A stretch of 64,000 nt of DNA, taken from Canna indica. Lineage: Eukaryota; Streptophyta; Magnoliopsida; Zingiberales; Cannaceae. Below are positions 1 to 10,925 of this stretch, in pieces. Position 1 is the first letter of the stretch. The number at the start of each line of letters is the position of its first letter. The position numbers and the translations under genes were made by a program. Where the stretch lies: NCBI GenBank assembly GCA_034359265.1, contig CP136898.1, positions 52,007,501 through 52,071,500 on the forward strand, given 5' to 3'. Under the pieces are notes generated by a model. It was not told where the DNA came from. It saw only the letters and a program-made list of their open reading frames with translations, and made no database searches.

Positions 1-140
1 TCATACCGCCCATACCGGGCGGTATGTAATAAATGCCGCCCGGTATGACCGAGATACCCGGTATTTCTCCCATACCGGTATCTCGTATACCGGAAAGTCA
101 AAATACCGGTAAATACCGGGCATACCGCCTGGTACGGTAC
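1..140. repeat. ccggtat-rich end of a DNA transposon (hAT-like?)
   Basis: The first 140 bases are a dense run of overlapping short palindromic words (cataccg, accggtat, gcggtatg) on both strands, ending at about 140 where ordinary AT-rich sequence starts. Clusters of this kind are typical of subterminal regions of plant hAT elements, where transposase binds. No terminal inverted repeat or target duplication can be checked because the window edge cuts it. The family assignment is an inference. Confidence 0.4.
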
Positions 141-338
141 AAATTTTAAAACCATGGAATCAACTATGGATTAAGGATCAGTTGTAGGCCAGCCAAATTA
201 AATAGGAGCGTGACAGGCGATGCACTTAGGACACATATAACCTATCACAGGAGTTGGAGCTGTAGTTGAACCAATAGGCTTAGAAAGATGAGAATTGACT
301 AGAGAGAATAGATTTTAATATAGGGCATTTAGAACTGG

Positions 339-616
339 GAGTGTTTAGTAGTAGGATCACAACAACGATAATCCATATAACTTCCCCTAACATAATGTCC
401 AAACATAGTAAACCAACCAGAACTATCTCTATTATGCTGGTATTCACACCCATATATCCAGAAATTCTCGAATGATCACAGCTTCAGATAGATCCCTTGG
501 AACTTTCCTAATGAGGTTGCAACTCCAAAAAAAAGTAAATCAACCAGAGCAGTCTTTATCATGCTGATATTCAGATGTAAGATTATCATTGTTGTGATCC
601 TACTATCAAACACTCG
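339..616. repeat. Inverted repeat, arms about 35 bp, 207-bp loop
   Basis: The left arm (339-373, contains gtaggatcacaacaacgata) is the reverse complement of the right arm (581-616, contains tatcattgttgtgatcctac) with a few mismatches. Inside the loop, two direct copies of a segment of about 38 bp (near 409-447 and 536-575, sharing caaccaga and atgctg.tattca) are also visible. No coding potential is seen. It may be a small foldback element in an intron or flank of the gene ending at 2063. The rest of 141-1331 shows nothing I recognise. Confidence 0.6.
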
Positions 617-1331
617 AATATTTCTCCATTTGTGGATCTGAATATCTGAGTCAATTAAAGACCGTTCTTGTTGGTTTATTTGTATGGAAATTATGTTGGT
701 AACCTCAGTGGGTAAGCTGTTTCAAACTGTAAAAATCTGTCAACATGAAAAACATAATGGTAACCTGAATTGAAAGTCATCATGATGGATGTTCATTTTT
801 CATTTCGTTTCCTTCTATCATCTCACCTGATTTGGTTGGTGAACTTTCCGATTTCGAAATTTTCTTCAAATTGGGTCAACAATGGCGATGGTATGCGCAT
901 GATTAGATGTGCAGCATGTGCCCTTTATAACTTTTCAATGCGTGGTATCCTATTGCACCACTTTTTCGTTTCCTGTATGCTACACATACAGAAATGTGTA
1001 GCACAATTTATATAATTTTGGCATATATAGTAGTATACCTTATTTCATTTATAGTGCAATATATGTGCTATATGTATTTCACTTAAATGACTGAACAATT
1101 AAGTAGAACATGCACCATTATAAGCATTTACATCTGATGCAGATGAGAACTAATAGCAACTAAATGAATGCATCTGTTTGTACAGCTGAAATGCTTTATC
1201 ATGATATGAAGACCCATTCTGGAAAGTAATAATGAATATTGCTGTCTGAGAACATTTTGGTAAATGATTTACATGTCAAACCTGAATAGTGTTAGAATGC
1301 TAAGAGATGGTAAAATAGTTCATGGTGCAAA

Positions 1332-1640
1332 GAGATGGCACACATCCGTTGGTTATAAGCGTGAAGTGCTCCTTATAATGGCTTGGACAATTCTCCTCCT
1401 ATGAGCTAGATTTTGGGGTGGAGTTAGGCCCAAGTTTATTTTCTTCAACATGGTTTGAGAGCCACCAGTCTTCCGATGCTGAGCCACCTGCAGATGTCCT
1501 GTCTTGCAAACTTCACGCTCCGGACATTCCGCATGAGTTCGGCCTCGTCGGCTGATTATAAGTGTAAAGTGCTTCTTATAATGGCTTGGACAATTCTCTC
1601 TCCTATGAGTTAGCTTTTGGATGGAGTCAGTGTTGGGATT
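1332..1640 (+). mobile_element. TRIM-like miniature LTR retrotransposon remnant
   Basis: Two direct repeats of about 80-100 bp share ttataatggcttggacaatt and the word ttataag.gt.aagtgct (about 1337-1450 and 1540-1640). Just after the first copy, at 1451-1464, lies tggtttgagagcca, which differs at two positions from the usual plant primer-binding site for initiator-Met tRNA. Only about 90 bp separates the repeats, too little for any protein. Short LTRs, an iMet-like PBS and no coding sequence match terminal-repeat retrotransposons in miniature. Ends are eroded and no target duplication was found, so limits are approximate. Confidence 0.5.
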
Positions 1641-1887
1641 GAAATAAAAGAGACAATGAACTTATATGTAATTGGGATGGTTTTTGTAGCATGAAAAAAC
1701 AAGGTAATAATTGACAGTATTGCATGTTGCTGGTCTTTGTTTGTAGATTTATGCACTAATATTGTTATTGCACAAAGGATGATGACAAATGTAGTTCAAA
1801 TGAGAATTGCAGTACTTTTTGTGCCTGACATCGCAATAATGAGTTTTCTTTTAATTAACTATGGTCCGGTTTCATTTGTTCTTGCAG

Positions 1888-2063
1888 TGTTTGGCATGGG
1901 CGGCTCAAATCCTGCTAGTATGGTAGCAAATCTACAGCAGCAACAAGGTGGATTCGGAAACATTCCTACTAACACTCAGAACCTGCAACCTGGCATGGTA
2001 AACCTTCCAAATCCGACACAGAATCCAAACTTTCCTCAACAGAGACAGCAGAATCAACAGTAG
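1888..2063 (+). CDS. Terminal exon of a Gln/Asn-rich host protein (partial)
   Basis: This is the only stretch that reads like a conserved host exon. A pyrimidine-rich tract ending in cttgcag gives a splice acceptor at 1887. The exon enters in phase (two bases complete a Val codon), then encodes about 58 residues to a TAG at 2061-2063. The protein is low in complexity: Gly-Gly-Ser-Asn, Ala-Ser-Met, a QQQQGG run, several Asn-Pro and Gln-Asn-Leu words, and a QQRQQNQQ terminus. Such Q/N-rich tails are known from plant Mediator subunits and transcription co-regulators. I suspect a Mediator-type protein (MED8-like) but cannot prove it. Translation can be extended upstream to 1737, but that part has intron-like composition and lies before the acceptor. 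Upstream exons could not be recognised between 141 and 1887. Confidence 0.55.
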
Positions 2064-2760
2064 TGTGAAAAACAACAGCTTGGAGGCTCATCAAAGCTAA
2101 CACTTTCTAACCGAAGAAGCAATTACTATCTCTGCCAGGAATGAAACTCCAAGAATTCCCAAGAAAATGAACTTTTGGCCTATCTATTTCAATAATCTCT
2201 TCTATATATTGTCAATAGAAACCAGGACCCTTGTTTTGTACTCCCAATTGTCCTCCAAGTATCATATTGACCATGATACATTAATGGGATGTAACGAAAT
2301 TGGGCAATAAAAATACATTTCCAATGCATGTAACATCTGAGATCTCAGGAGTGAGCAGCCTCAGCGTTGTATTGTAAATTTTCAGGTATAGGACAATGAT
2401 CTGATTGCTTTTTTGCTGAACAACTTGTTGCGAGATGCTTTATACAGCCTTACTGAGCAGATTTTCCCAGATATGAGACTTTTTTGCCTACTTGTTCAAA
2501 TTTCTTTCAGACTGTGCTATTCAATGAATTTTATTTTGATTTTGTGATTTTGATCTCTATGCTGCCATGTTTTTATTTTTTCCTGTTTCTTCATCTCGAT
2601 TTTTTTTTTTTCTATTCCTATGCAGGTGGTATGTATATGTAGAATTTTTAGGCTGAGGTTGTAATTGCTGTTAATGTATTAAACATTAATTTGTAATAGT
2701 ATTCTGATCATCAATTAACTGTGTAAGTGCAACTTTGTTGTATCTTTAAATAAAACATTA
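2064..2760 (+). other. Probable 3' UTR and flank of the 1888-2063 exon
   Basis: The sequence following the stop codon is T-rich and non-coding. Possible polyadenylation signals are the aataaa at about 2305 and another at about 2748 (ttaaataaaac). No repeat family was recognised, so this is probably low-copy gene flank. Confidence 0.4.
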
Positions 2761-3195
2761 AATATATTTTAAAAATTTTATGTACTAGTTAATATCTACT
2801 TGTTAAATGCTGCATTGCAGCACATAGACTAATAGATTTATTTGGTTGGTAGCAAATTTTTTTCTTGCTGTACTTGTTATTTACAAGTTATGTTTCTAAT
2901 ATCATTTGCAGGTTGCAAAAGAAATTGCAGTTCAGCAATAATAATTAATTTGGGCGATTTAAAATTGTCCGATGGATACAAGATAAATATCAAAGTTGTA
3001 AGTTTTCGTGTGCTAAATGTTATGGTAGTTCGAGAATTTAGATTTTATGTTATTTTATAGAATTTTGATATTTTTTAGTATTATAATGTAATTAAAAATT
3101 ATTAATTTATTTTGATAAATAATTAAATAATATAAAATAGTATTAAATTAAATTAAATGAAATTTAGAGTATAAAATAATATTATCCTAAGTTGA
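2761..3195. other. AT-rich spacer, no gene recognised
   Basis: Very AT-rich sequence. An open frame at 2842-3060 is short and lacks any recognisable domain or codon bias. A possible splice acceptor (atcatttgcag, 2901-2911) precedes part of it, but no supporting donor or homologous protein was recognised. Confidence 0.3.
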
Positions 3196-3239
3196 ATCGA
3201 TTTTGTTATAGCTAATGAATTAAAGAGGTTTTGGTTAAT

Positions 3240-3765
3240 GACATTCGTCTCTCTAAGAAGATGTCTCCATCTACCATCGAGAACAAAGAGTGAATGAGAT
3301 TCCTTATGCTTCTATAGTGAGATGTTTGCGATGCTTTGCACTGAACCGAACATCATGAAGCCTTGAAGAATATTCTCAAGTACTTGAGAAAGACTAGATG
3401 TCTTTCTAATATAAGGCAGATTTGAGTTAAAATTGGAGGAGGGATATCGACTCCAGCTTCTAATCCGATCCAAACGATAGTAAATTCATTTAAGGGTTGT
3501 GTTTAGTGTGAATAAAAGTGTTTATTACATATTGGGAGTTGTTCTTCAGATTGTCAATCCAGTGACCTTATTGTGAGAAAATACTGGTGCTGTTGCCTAA
3601 AGCAAATGAACTTAGACCCCATGACGAATTGAAGTATTTCCTAGGTGGTGTCACCTCATTCGAGAAATCGTTGGAGAGGTGATGTCTATGTTGAGCACAA
3701 CAACAGACTCAATCACCACTTAAAATATGGGTATGACATACTAGGATGATTGGCTTTAGTGCAAG
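3240..3765 (+). pseudogene. Ty1-copia RT end / RNase H remnant, plus strand
   Basis: Forward translation in shifting frames gives pieces typical of the end of a copia polyprotein. An 'IPYAS' block followed by a degraded 'LCTRPDI'-like block lies at about 3298-3350, the segment joining reverse transcriptase to RNase H. 'LKNILKYLRKT' follows at about 3365-3400, and 'LIREIVG' at about 3656-3676, which resembles the late RNase H region. Stops and frameshifts are frequent and no single frame is open. It is a dead fragment of a copia pol, cut from its LTRs, and pairs with the minus-strand fragment at 3950-4175. Confidence 0.6.
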
Positions 3766-3949
3766 TGAGAGATTAAGGGAATAGTGACCTCAAGCCACTC
3801 ACATATTGATGTAACGATGGACTATTCTATGGTAATAAATAAATGATGCATTCATTTTCATTATATGTTGCATCTATTTTTGATAATAGATTATGACGAA
3901 GCTCATAAACTGGGGCAATGATTTTAAGGTCATGATGATATCATGCCTG

Positions 3950-4175
3950 TGAGAACTAGAATCTAAAAACCCAGCTTTCCAATGCTTCTCAAGGGTATGC
4001 CTGAAATTTGCTTGCCACCCATAGGGCATAAGCTACATTAGGTCTAGTGCAAAGCATCGCAAACATGATGAACCCCACTACAAAAGCATAGATAATCTCA
4101 TTCACTCTCTATCTCTCCTCAGGGGTAAATGAGGATATCTTCATGGAGAGACGGATGCCATGATCGATAGGTAAG
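3950..4175 (-). pseudogene. Ty1-copia RT/RNase H remnant, minus strand
   Basis: Reverse-complement translation gives 'FTPEER', then an 'IIYAFVVGFIMFAMLCTRPN' block, then 'VAYALWVASKFQ'. This is the same RT to RNase H junction as in the plus-strand fragment at 3240-3350. The two fragments are similar at DNA level in inverted orientation (about 3240-3345 against 4045-4165, sharing agtgaatgagatt and gtttgcgatgctttgcac). They look like two members of one copia family that landed or were rearranged head-to-head. Between and beyond them (3766-3949 and 4176-4356) I see no gene. Confidence 0.6.
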
Positions 4176-4356
4176 CATCTTATTGTCTTTCATGTTAAAC
4201 CTCTTTAACACTGTATCTGGATTGGGATAATCCAAGCATCTTATTAGATCTATTCCCATAGATCTTTATACCGATTACATATGATGCGTCTCCTGGATCT
4301 TTATACCATTATTTATCCTCCCCTCTAGTGTGGCTTAATATCTTTCAGATTTTAAT

Positions 4357-5908
4357 CTATCTCATTTTACATATGTTTTCATTATTAGAAATAGGATTTA
4401 ATCAGCAAATTTCTAAAATTAACTACTAAAATTTCAAACACCATTATATATTTTAATTATTTTTAAAGTGCTTAATTACAAAAATAATTTATATAATGAA
4501 TTTTAAAAATAACTTATTTTCTTTGTTTTGAAAATTTCACTCTTCAAAACGATTCCAATTATATATATTTGGCTGAAAATGAATTTCATATGAATGTTCA
4601 TTTCAGAAAATCATATCTCATTTTACCTATGTTTTCAATGATGTCAAGTTTGTTAGAATTATGATTTTATTAGCTAAAATCTAAAATTAACTACTAATTT
4701 TTCAAGCACCGTTACATATTTTTAATTCATTTTTTAAAATGCTTAATTACAAAAAGATATATGATGATTTTTAAAAATTACATTGCACTTTTTTTTGTTG
4801 AAAATTATACTCTTCAACAAGATTCCAATTTTTCTATTTCATTTTACTAATGTTTTCTGTGATGTCAAGTTTGTTAGAATTAGGATTTTACTGGCTGATT
4901 TTTAAAATTAACTACTAATTTTTCAGCCACCATTACATATTTTCAATTATTCTTTAAAGCGATTAGTTAAAAAAGATATATAATGAATTTTAAAAAGTAC
5001 TTTTTAATTTTATAAAAATTATATTCTTGAAGACGATTCTATTGATATATTGTTTGTTGAAAACAGATTTTGTATGAATAAATTATGATTGTCTGAAATG
5101 AACATTCTTTTTCGATTTCTTTTTCTATCTTATTTTACCTATGTTTTAAGTGATGTCAAGTTTGTTAGAAATATGATTCTATTAGCTAATTTCTAAAATT
5201 AGCTACTAATTTTTCAAGTAATGTTTCATATTTTTAATTATTTTTTAAAGTGATCAATTGCAAAAATAAATGATATAATGAATTTTAAAAAATTAATTTT
5301 TATTTATTTGAAACTCTACTCTTCAATACGATTCCAATAATATATAGTTTGTGGAAAGTAGATTTCATATGAATAAGTTACGATTTTCTGAAACAAACAT
5401 TCTTTCTCGAATTTTTCTATCTCAGTTTACCAATGTTTTGAGTGATGTTAAGTTCGTTAGAATTAAGGGGGCGTTTGATATATTACCACTTAAGATTTCT
5501 GAGGATCTAGATTATCACCCAAATAGATTATCACTTTTAAAATTATCAGTAATGTTACATTACCATGTTTGAAATGTACTGATAATCTCGTTAGTAATCC
5601 ACATTATTATGTTTGGTATAGAAAAAGATTACTGGGAATTACCCTCAAATAAAAAAATATTTTATTAGCTAATTTCTAAAATTAACTAATAATTTTTAGG
5701 CACCATTATAAATTTTTAATTATTTTTAAAGTGCTTAATTACAAAAAAAAATTATATAATGGATTTTAAAAATTACTTTTTATTTCTTTTGAAAATTCTA
5801 CTCTTCAAAACGATTCCAATGATATATAGTTTGCTGAAAATCAATTTCATTTGAATAAGTTATGATTTTCTAAAATGAACATTTTTTTTCGAATTTTTTC
5901 TATCACAT
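4357..5908. repeat. Tandem array of five units, period about 293 bp
   Basis: Five head-to-tail copies of an AT-rich unit begin at about 4357, 4616, 4839, 5132 and 5425. Each starts with a form of attttacctatgttttc, and most then have gatgtcaagtttgttagaat. Further on come aaaattaactactaattttt, a block like tgcttaattacaaaaa, then ctcttcaa.acgattcca. Full units are about 293 bp. The first is shorter (259 bp), the second has lost about 70 bp of its end, and the fifth carries an insertion of about 190 bp. Units differ by many substitutions, so the array is old. No coding sequence. It could be a dispersed satellite or part of an unrecognised element. Confidence 0.8.
5467..5658. mobile_element. Short insertion in the fifth tandem unit (MITE-like)
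   Basis: Compared with the other four repeat units, the fifth is interrupted after cgttagaattaa by about 190 bp beginning ggggcgtttgatatattacc and ending near ccctcaaataaaaaaat, after which the repeat resumes at attttattagctaattt. Size and the GGGCGTTTG-type start resemble plant MITEs. Terminal inverted repeats are weak and no clean target duplication was confirmed. Confidence 0.45.
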
Positions 5909-5914
5909 GAGAAC

Positions 5915-6450
5915 GAGGAAGAAGCACAAAAGCTTCTAAAGGGGAGAACATTGCATTAATGACTTCCCACCATGAAAACTATTCCTCTACCTCCGAAGAA
6001 GGAGGAGTTCTCGATGAAATCAACATGCTAGCCAAAGAATGTGGAGGCTAGCAAGAAGACCCTCCCACAAAAAGTACCATGGGAGAGTGGACATGCTTCC
6101 AATGAAAAAAGCAGGGGCACCTGAGGAAGGATTGCCCTCTACTCAAGATCTCCAACTCCACCACATCATCATCCCAAAAGGACAAGAGGAAGAAAAAGGA
6201 GAAAGCCTATGTTGCAACTTAGGATGAAAGTGAACCTTCATCAAGTGAGGAAGATTCCAGAAGTGAAGAAGCAAATATTTGCCTTATGACTTTGGATAAT
6301 GTGGTACTTCCTACCTTTACTATTAATGGTAAAGTTTACACAAGAACAACTTGAGCATGAATTTGACATGATGCATCAAAAATTTAGGGTTGTTAGAAAA
6401 ATTATAAAAGAACTTAAAAAGAAAACGTTAGACTAGAAAATGAATATGGT
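5915..6450 (+). pseudogene. Copia gag fragment with zinc knuckle (TR-GAG related)
   Basis: Forward frames give a broken copia gag C-terminal half. At about 6088-6135 is a CCHC knuckle (CFQCKKQGHLRKDCP), where the protein would bind element RNA. Then come a Lys-rich stretch and a Ser/Glu-rich linker (SEPSSSEEDSRSEE), an 'NICLMTLDN' block, and the start of a Lys/Glu-rich coiled-coil region. The order matches the gag at 23009-24294. Several stops and frameshifts are present. It is followed by an LTR piece (6465-6762) and then by more of the same coiled coil (6785-6960), so the LTR piece seems to have landed inside this gag. Confidence 0.65.
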
Positions 6451-6464
6451 TGACCCTTATTGTA

Positions 6465-6762
6465 GGAAAAACAAATTTAATATAAGTGAAGTGTGTGAAA
6501 TCCTTGGTGGTGAACCAAGGTAGTGGAGTAGGGAAGGTTCCTCAACCACTCTAAAATCCCATTGTTAGCATTGCTCTTGTGGTGTTTCAATTAGTCATCA
6601 AAATTATTCTTATTCTAAGCTTGACTGAAATACACCTTCATCATATAGCACATTGAACAAGGTTGTAATTGAACTAGTTTGGATTTAATTTACTTGAAGT
6701 AAATCATCATAGATTCACACTATTCACCCCCCATCTAGTGTGCTAAAATGCTTTCAGACCCG
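6465..6762 (+). mobile_element. Fragment of a copia LTR (3' part)
   Basis: Shares the landmarks of the complete LTRs at 21773 and 26996, in the same order: aatccttggtg, accaaggtagtggagtag, a 'gaaccactataaat'-like block, a cattg-rich T stretch, and near the end cacactattcacccccc with ctagtgtg. The U3 half is missing. It sits inside a copia gag remnant. Confidence 0.6.
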
Positions 6763-6784
6763 TCCACATCGCTCCGACATCAGG

Positions 6785-6960
6785 CAAGAACAATAGTGAA
6801 TTACTTGTTTCTCATAATGCCTTGAAAAACGAAGTGGAGAATCTTAAGGTTGAGAAACTCTTATTAGAGAAGTAGAACATTGACTTACAAAATGCAAATG
6901 ATTTGTGTGAACAACAAAATAGACTTTTAAGCATGCAAGTTGAGCACTTAAATAATGGCC
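6785..6960 (+). pseudogene. Copia gag coiled-coil fragment
   Basis: Encodes a Leu/Glu/Lys/Asn-rich helix ('KNEVENLKVEKLLLEK', stop, 'NIDLQNANDLCEQQNRLLS') with heptad-like spacing, continuing the gag segment at 5915-6450 across the LTR piece. The frame has a TAG at about 6872. At about 6960 the sequence changes abruptly to Tat-type gypsy gag. Confidence 0.55.
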
Positions 6961-6964
6961 AAGG

Positions 6965-8300
6965 TCCGGGAGAAGGCTGCAAATTGACCACATAGAGATA
7001 GAGGAACTCCAAGAGGCCAACTCGACAGGTAGAACGCCAAAGAAGTCACCGAGGACAAGAAGGGCAAGAAGCTCGAAAGAAAAGGCGAAGATAGGGACCA
7101 TTGCAACCATGATTATGGTAGGAGAGGAAAGTCGCCCTCCAGGCCTATTCCCAAGTTCGATGAGTACATTCCTCTCGACACTAGATGAGAGACCATCCTC
7201 CAGGAGATCTACCATCTGTAGTTACTCAAACCTCCCATCGGCCCAGAGAGGCCAAAACCCTCGTCTAATGTCGATAAGAGCAAAAGGTCTGAGTTCCACC
7301 GAACCTATGGACACACCACTGAGGAGTGCATGGTACTTCAGGATCAAATCGAGCGCCTGATCAAAGAAGGCCGCCTCGGCTGCTACATCTGTCGCAGATG
7401 AAGCTGCAGTTGAGATCCACAAAGTTATGACCACCTACGTTGAAGTCTGAGCAAGACACCGCCACCCCGCGGTACGACAGGCAATCACAACGATTACAAA
7501 ATTGAGCAACCCATCTCCGAATCCGCAGAGTTATCGATTACATAACAGGCAGATTCACCGGAGGAGGCGAGACGAGCTTAGCCAGAACAGAATCACTCCA
7601 AGCCATCATGGCAATCAACGATGCAACTCATCGACAAAGGCTGCATGCGCCTACCCCGCTAATATCTTTCTATGAAGTCGACTTCTAGGGAATTGATAGA
7701 AACTTGCATGAACTTGTTGTTATTTTCGTAATCGGTGGTGATTTCCTTGTCAGGAAAGTCCTAGTAGACTAGGGCAGCTCAATTGATGTCCTGTTTTGCC
7801 CAACACTCGAAAAGATATGCATCGACAAAAATTTGCTCCATCCTTACCATGGAGACCTCATCGGCTTTTTAGGAGAGAGCGAGTCAACGTTAGAAGCTAC
7901 TTATGGCTGGCAATGACGTTCGGCTCCCCACCAAAAGCGAAGTCAATGGACATACTATTCCTTGTCATCTAATGTTCAAGCCCCTACCGCATGATCTTGG
8001 GCCGACCATCCCTGAACAGTCTGGGAGCCGTAGTATCGACTCCCCATCTCGCCGTCAAATTTCCTATATCTGAAACAAAGGTAGCAGTGGTTCATGCGGA
8101 CTAGAAGGAGGCTCGCGCGTGCTACCTTGAGTGCCTAAAACTCAGGCCAGCCTAGCCAAAGGAAACAATGGATACTCTGTCCTTGCATGCAGAACACTAG
8201 CCTCGAATTATGGAGTTGGACCCCAGAGGGGATGTCCAAGAGTGGCCCCCAACCCACTGACAATCTAGAGCCTATATAGGTCGGCGCCTTCCCCAAATAG
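6965..8300 (+). pseudogene. Tat/Retand-type gypsy gag end and protease region
   Basis: Forward frames show a Lys/Arg/Glu-rich gag tail, then 'PIPKFDEYIPLD' (about 7150), an 'EFHRTYGHTTEECMVLQDQI' block (about 7297-7356; the gag C-terminal zinc-finger region of Tat elements) and 'LIKEGRL'. The retropepsin region follows in several frames to about 8050. Most frames contain stops and the protease is too decayed to locate its catalytic Asp with confidence. It leads directly into the RT region at 8300. The element's 5' LTR is missing; it starts abruptly after copia sequence. Confidence 0.6.
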
Positions 8301-9990
8301 ATAACTTACATGGGAGCACACCTCTCCACTGAGCTCAAAGCTCAACTCGACATTCTACTCAGAGACAATGCCGACCTCTTTGCATGGACGCCAACCGACA
8401 TGCTAGGGATAAACCCCTAGGTCATTTTCCACATATTGGACATCGAACCCCGGGTCAAGCCTGTGACCCAGAAGAAAAGAAAATTCAGAACCGAGCGCTA
8501 GTGAGCATCCCTCGAGGAAATTGGAAAGCGATTAAAAGCAGGATTTATCTCAGAAATTAGATTCACCACATGGCTCGCAAATGTCGTGATGGTCAAGAAA
8601 CACCCAGGAAAATGGCAAATGTGTGTTGGCTTCACCGACCTCAACAAAGCTTGTACGAAGGACTCGTACCCGCTGTCGAGCATAGACAAGCTTGTCGGGA
8701 TATCAATATCTAAGTTTTATGGATGCCTATTCGGGCTACAACTAGATCCGGATGCACCTGAAGAATGAAGAGAATACAACTTTCATCACCGAGCACACCA
8801 ACTTTTGCTGTAAAGTGTTGCCCTTCGATCTAAAAAATGCAGGAGCTGCCTACCAGCGCTTTATGAACAAAGTCTTCGAGCAACAGATCGATCGAAACAT
8901 GAAAGTGTATGTAGATGACATGGTCGCCAAAACACTGGCCACTTGAGACCACTACAGTGATCTCATCGAGATCTTCAGCTAGCTCAGGCACTACAACATG
9001 AGACTAAATCTAGAGAAGTGTGCATTCAGAGTCCATGATGGCAAATTCCTCAGCTTCATGCTTACGAATCGAGGGATCGAAGCCAATCCCGAAAAGTGTC
9101 GATCCATCCAAGAAATGCGGAGCCCACGCAACATTAAAGAAGTACAATAGTTCACCGGAAGAATGGATGCCTTGTCGAGATTCCTCTCTGGGGCGGCCGA
9201 TAGGGCCGCTCCTTTCTTTAAAATCCCGAGAAAGAAACATGACTTCCAATGGGACGAGAAGTGTGAGCAAGCTTTCGAAGAGCTCAAACACTTCCTCACA
9301 ACCCCGCTAGAACTATTGTCATAATCGAGAGAAACACTCTTCCTCTACCTCACAATCACGGAGAACACCCTCAGCTCGATCTTGGTCCGAGAACAGGGAA
9401 AGGATCATAAAGCGATCTACTTTGTCAGCAAGGTCCTCCAAGGGCCCAAAATCAGATATCAGAGGCTAGAGAAGCTCGCCTTCGCCCTAGTTATCTCGGC
9501 CAGAAGATTAAGACTATATTTCCAAAGTCACCACATCCAGGTACGCACAAAGCAGCCAATTAGGTAGGTGTTGGCCAAGTCCGAGCTCGCTGTGCAATTG
9601 ATATCTTGGTCAATAGAACTCTCATAGCTCAACATCCAATACCAGCCCAGAGGTCCCATCAAGGCCCAGGCACTAGCAGACTTCGTCGCCGAATTCACTG
9701 ACTAGGAAGGCATCCCCAACCAGGTCGAAACTTGGACGTTATTTGTAGACAACGCCTCCAATCAAAAAGGAAGTGGAGCAGACATCATTCTGAAGAATGG
9801 CTAGGGAATTTTCATAGAGAAATCCCTTCAGTTCCAATTCAAAGCCAACAACAATCAGGCGGAGTACGAGGCTCTGATCACCAGGCTAAAGCTTGTTCAA
9901 GACGTGAAAGCCTGGAACGTGATTGTGAAAAGCAACCCACAGCTTGTTGTAGGACAAGTCAATGACACCTGCCAAGCAAGGGACCCTCCC
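8300..9990 (+). pseudogene. Tat-lineage gypsy pol: RT, RNase H and second RNase H
   Basis: The fragment keeps recognisable pol domains in order but has many stops. RT starts near 8590 ('VVMVKKHPGKWQMCV', 'FTDLNKAC'), continues through 'FITEHTNF' and 'NAGAAYQRFMNKVFE', and has the catalytic YVDDMV at about 8908-8925. The connection region holds 'NRGIEANPEKC' (9066-9098). RNase H follows (about 9370-9570, 'AIYFVSKVLQGP', 'RYQRLEKLAFALVISARRL'). A second RNase H begins at about 9733 ('TLFVDNASNQKGSG') and includes 'NNQAEYEAL' at about 9850-9877. Two RNase H domains in tandem are a known mark of the Tat lineage. The copy ends at about 9990 before any integrase. Most stops replace Gln (CAG to TAG), for example near 8980 and 9148. 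Confidence 0.85.
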
Positions 9991-10033
9991 TCGAAAGGTA
10001 CCTCTCGCTAGTACATTCTTTAATCACTTACTT

Positions 10034-10925
10034 TGTAATACCCGCAATTCTAATGAATTTTATTTATGTGTTAGCGGGATGATTCGGAGGCGCGTCGGAT
10101 CGAGTCGAGCAAATCGCCGGAAGGCGCGACTTAAGGTATGACTCGAACATGCATGTGGACTTGTTAATTCTTGATTTATTTTGATGTTGGGTTCGAGTCG
10201 GACTCAAGCCGAGTCCGTGGGTTCAATTGGAACCCAATTTGGATGTGTATTGAGGCAATTGGGTCCAACTTAAGTTATAAGGGTATTATGGTCATTTGGA
10301 AAAAAATATATAAAATAGTTACCTCAGCCAACCGTACGACTACAACATAATTGCACAAATGCCGAGGTGGAGGAGAGGGGTGATCGCTTGGGTGGTTGGA
10401 GTTCGTGTTGTTATCGGAGATCGGAGTCACAAGACTTCAATTCTACCATCTCCTTTCCTTCTTCTGATCCTTCTGAGTGGTTTTTAGATTCCTATGTGTA
10501 GGAATAGGCCCTTATGGCCGAATCTTGTTGTAGGGTAGACATCTGGATTTTTATTGCTTTGATCCTTCAATTTCTTGAAGTTTTCGATGATTAGATTTCG
10601 TGTTGTGATGGATTCTGTGTTTCCATGAAGTTTTGTAGGGTTTCCTTGAGGATTTAGGGTCGGCCGATTAGGGCTTGGTTTAGTGAAGGTCATGCCTAAT
10701 TTTCTATTGTTCTCTTGGCTTAGATTATGGTTCCTTAGCAATTGGTAGTGCTCGATTTTGGTAGACGTTTGCGGATGTAGCACTCGGGTTAGGGCAGCCA
10801 TATTCCTTAGGATCGATTAAGTTTAGGATTAGGGTAATGAGATAGAAATCCAATTTACATGTTAATTGTATTGTTCCTTGGCCGTAGGTTTGTATAATTT
10901 CTCCATGTCGGAACATTGGTGGAGG
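10034..10925 (+). mobile_element. Tekay-type gypsy LTR, 5' part, diverged
   Basis: Begins tgtaataccc, like the plus-sense start (tgtaatatcc) of the Tekay LTRs at 44435 and 51640. It has the same layout: a stretch of gagtcg/gactcg words about 60-190 bp in, an AT-rich TATA-like segment (about 10300-10320), then a GC-rich transcribed leader. It lacks the purine tract that should precede it and is cut at about 10925 by copia sequence. Open frames inside it on both strands lack known domains. Confidence 0.5.

Noticed and set aside
10484..10801. Minus-strand frame of 105 residues
   Set aside because: Antisense to the leader of a Tekay-type LTR; no domain or conserved start.
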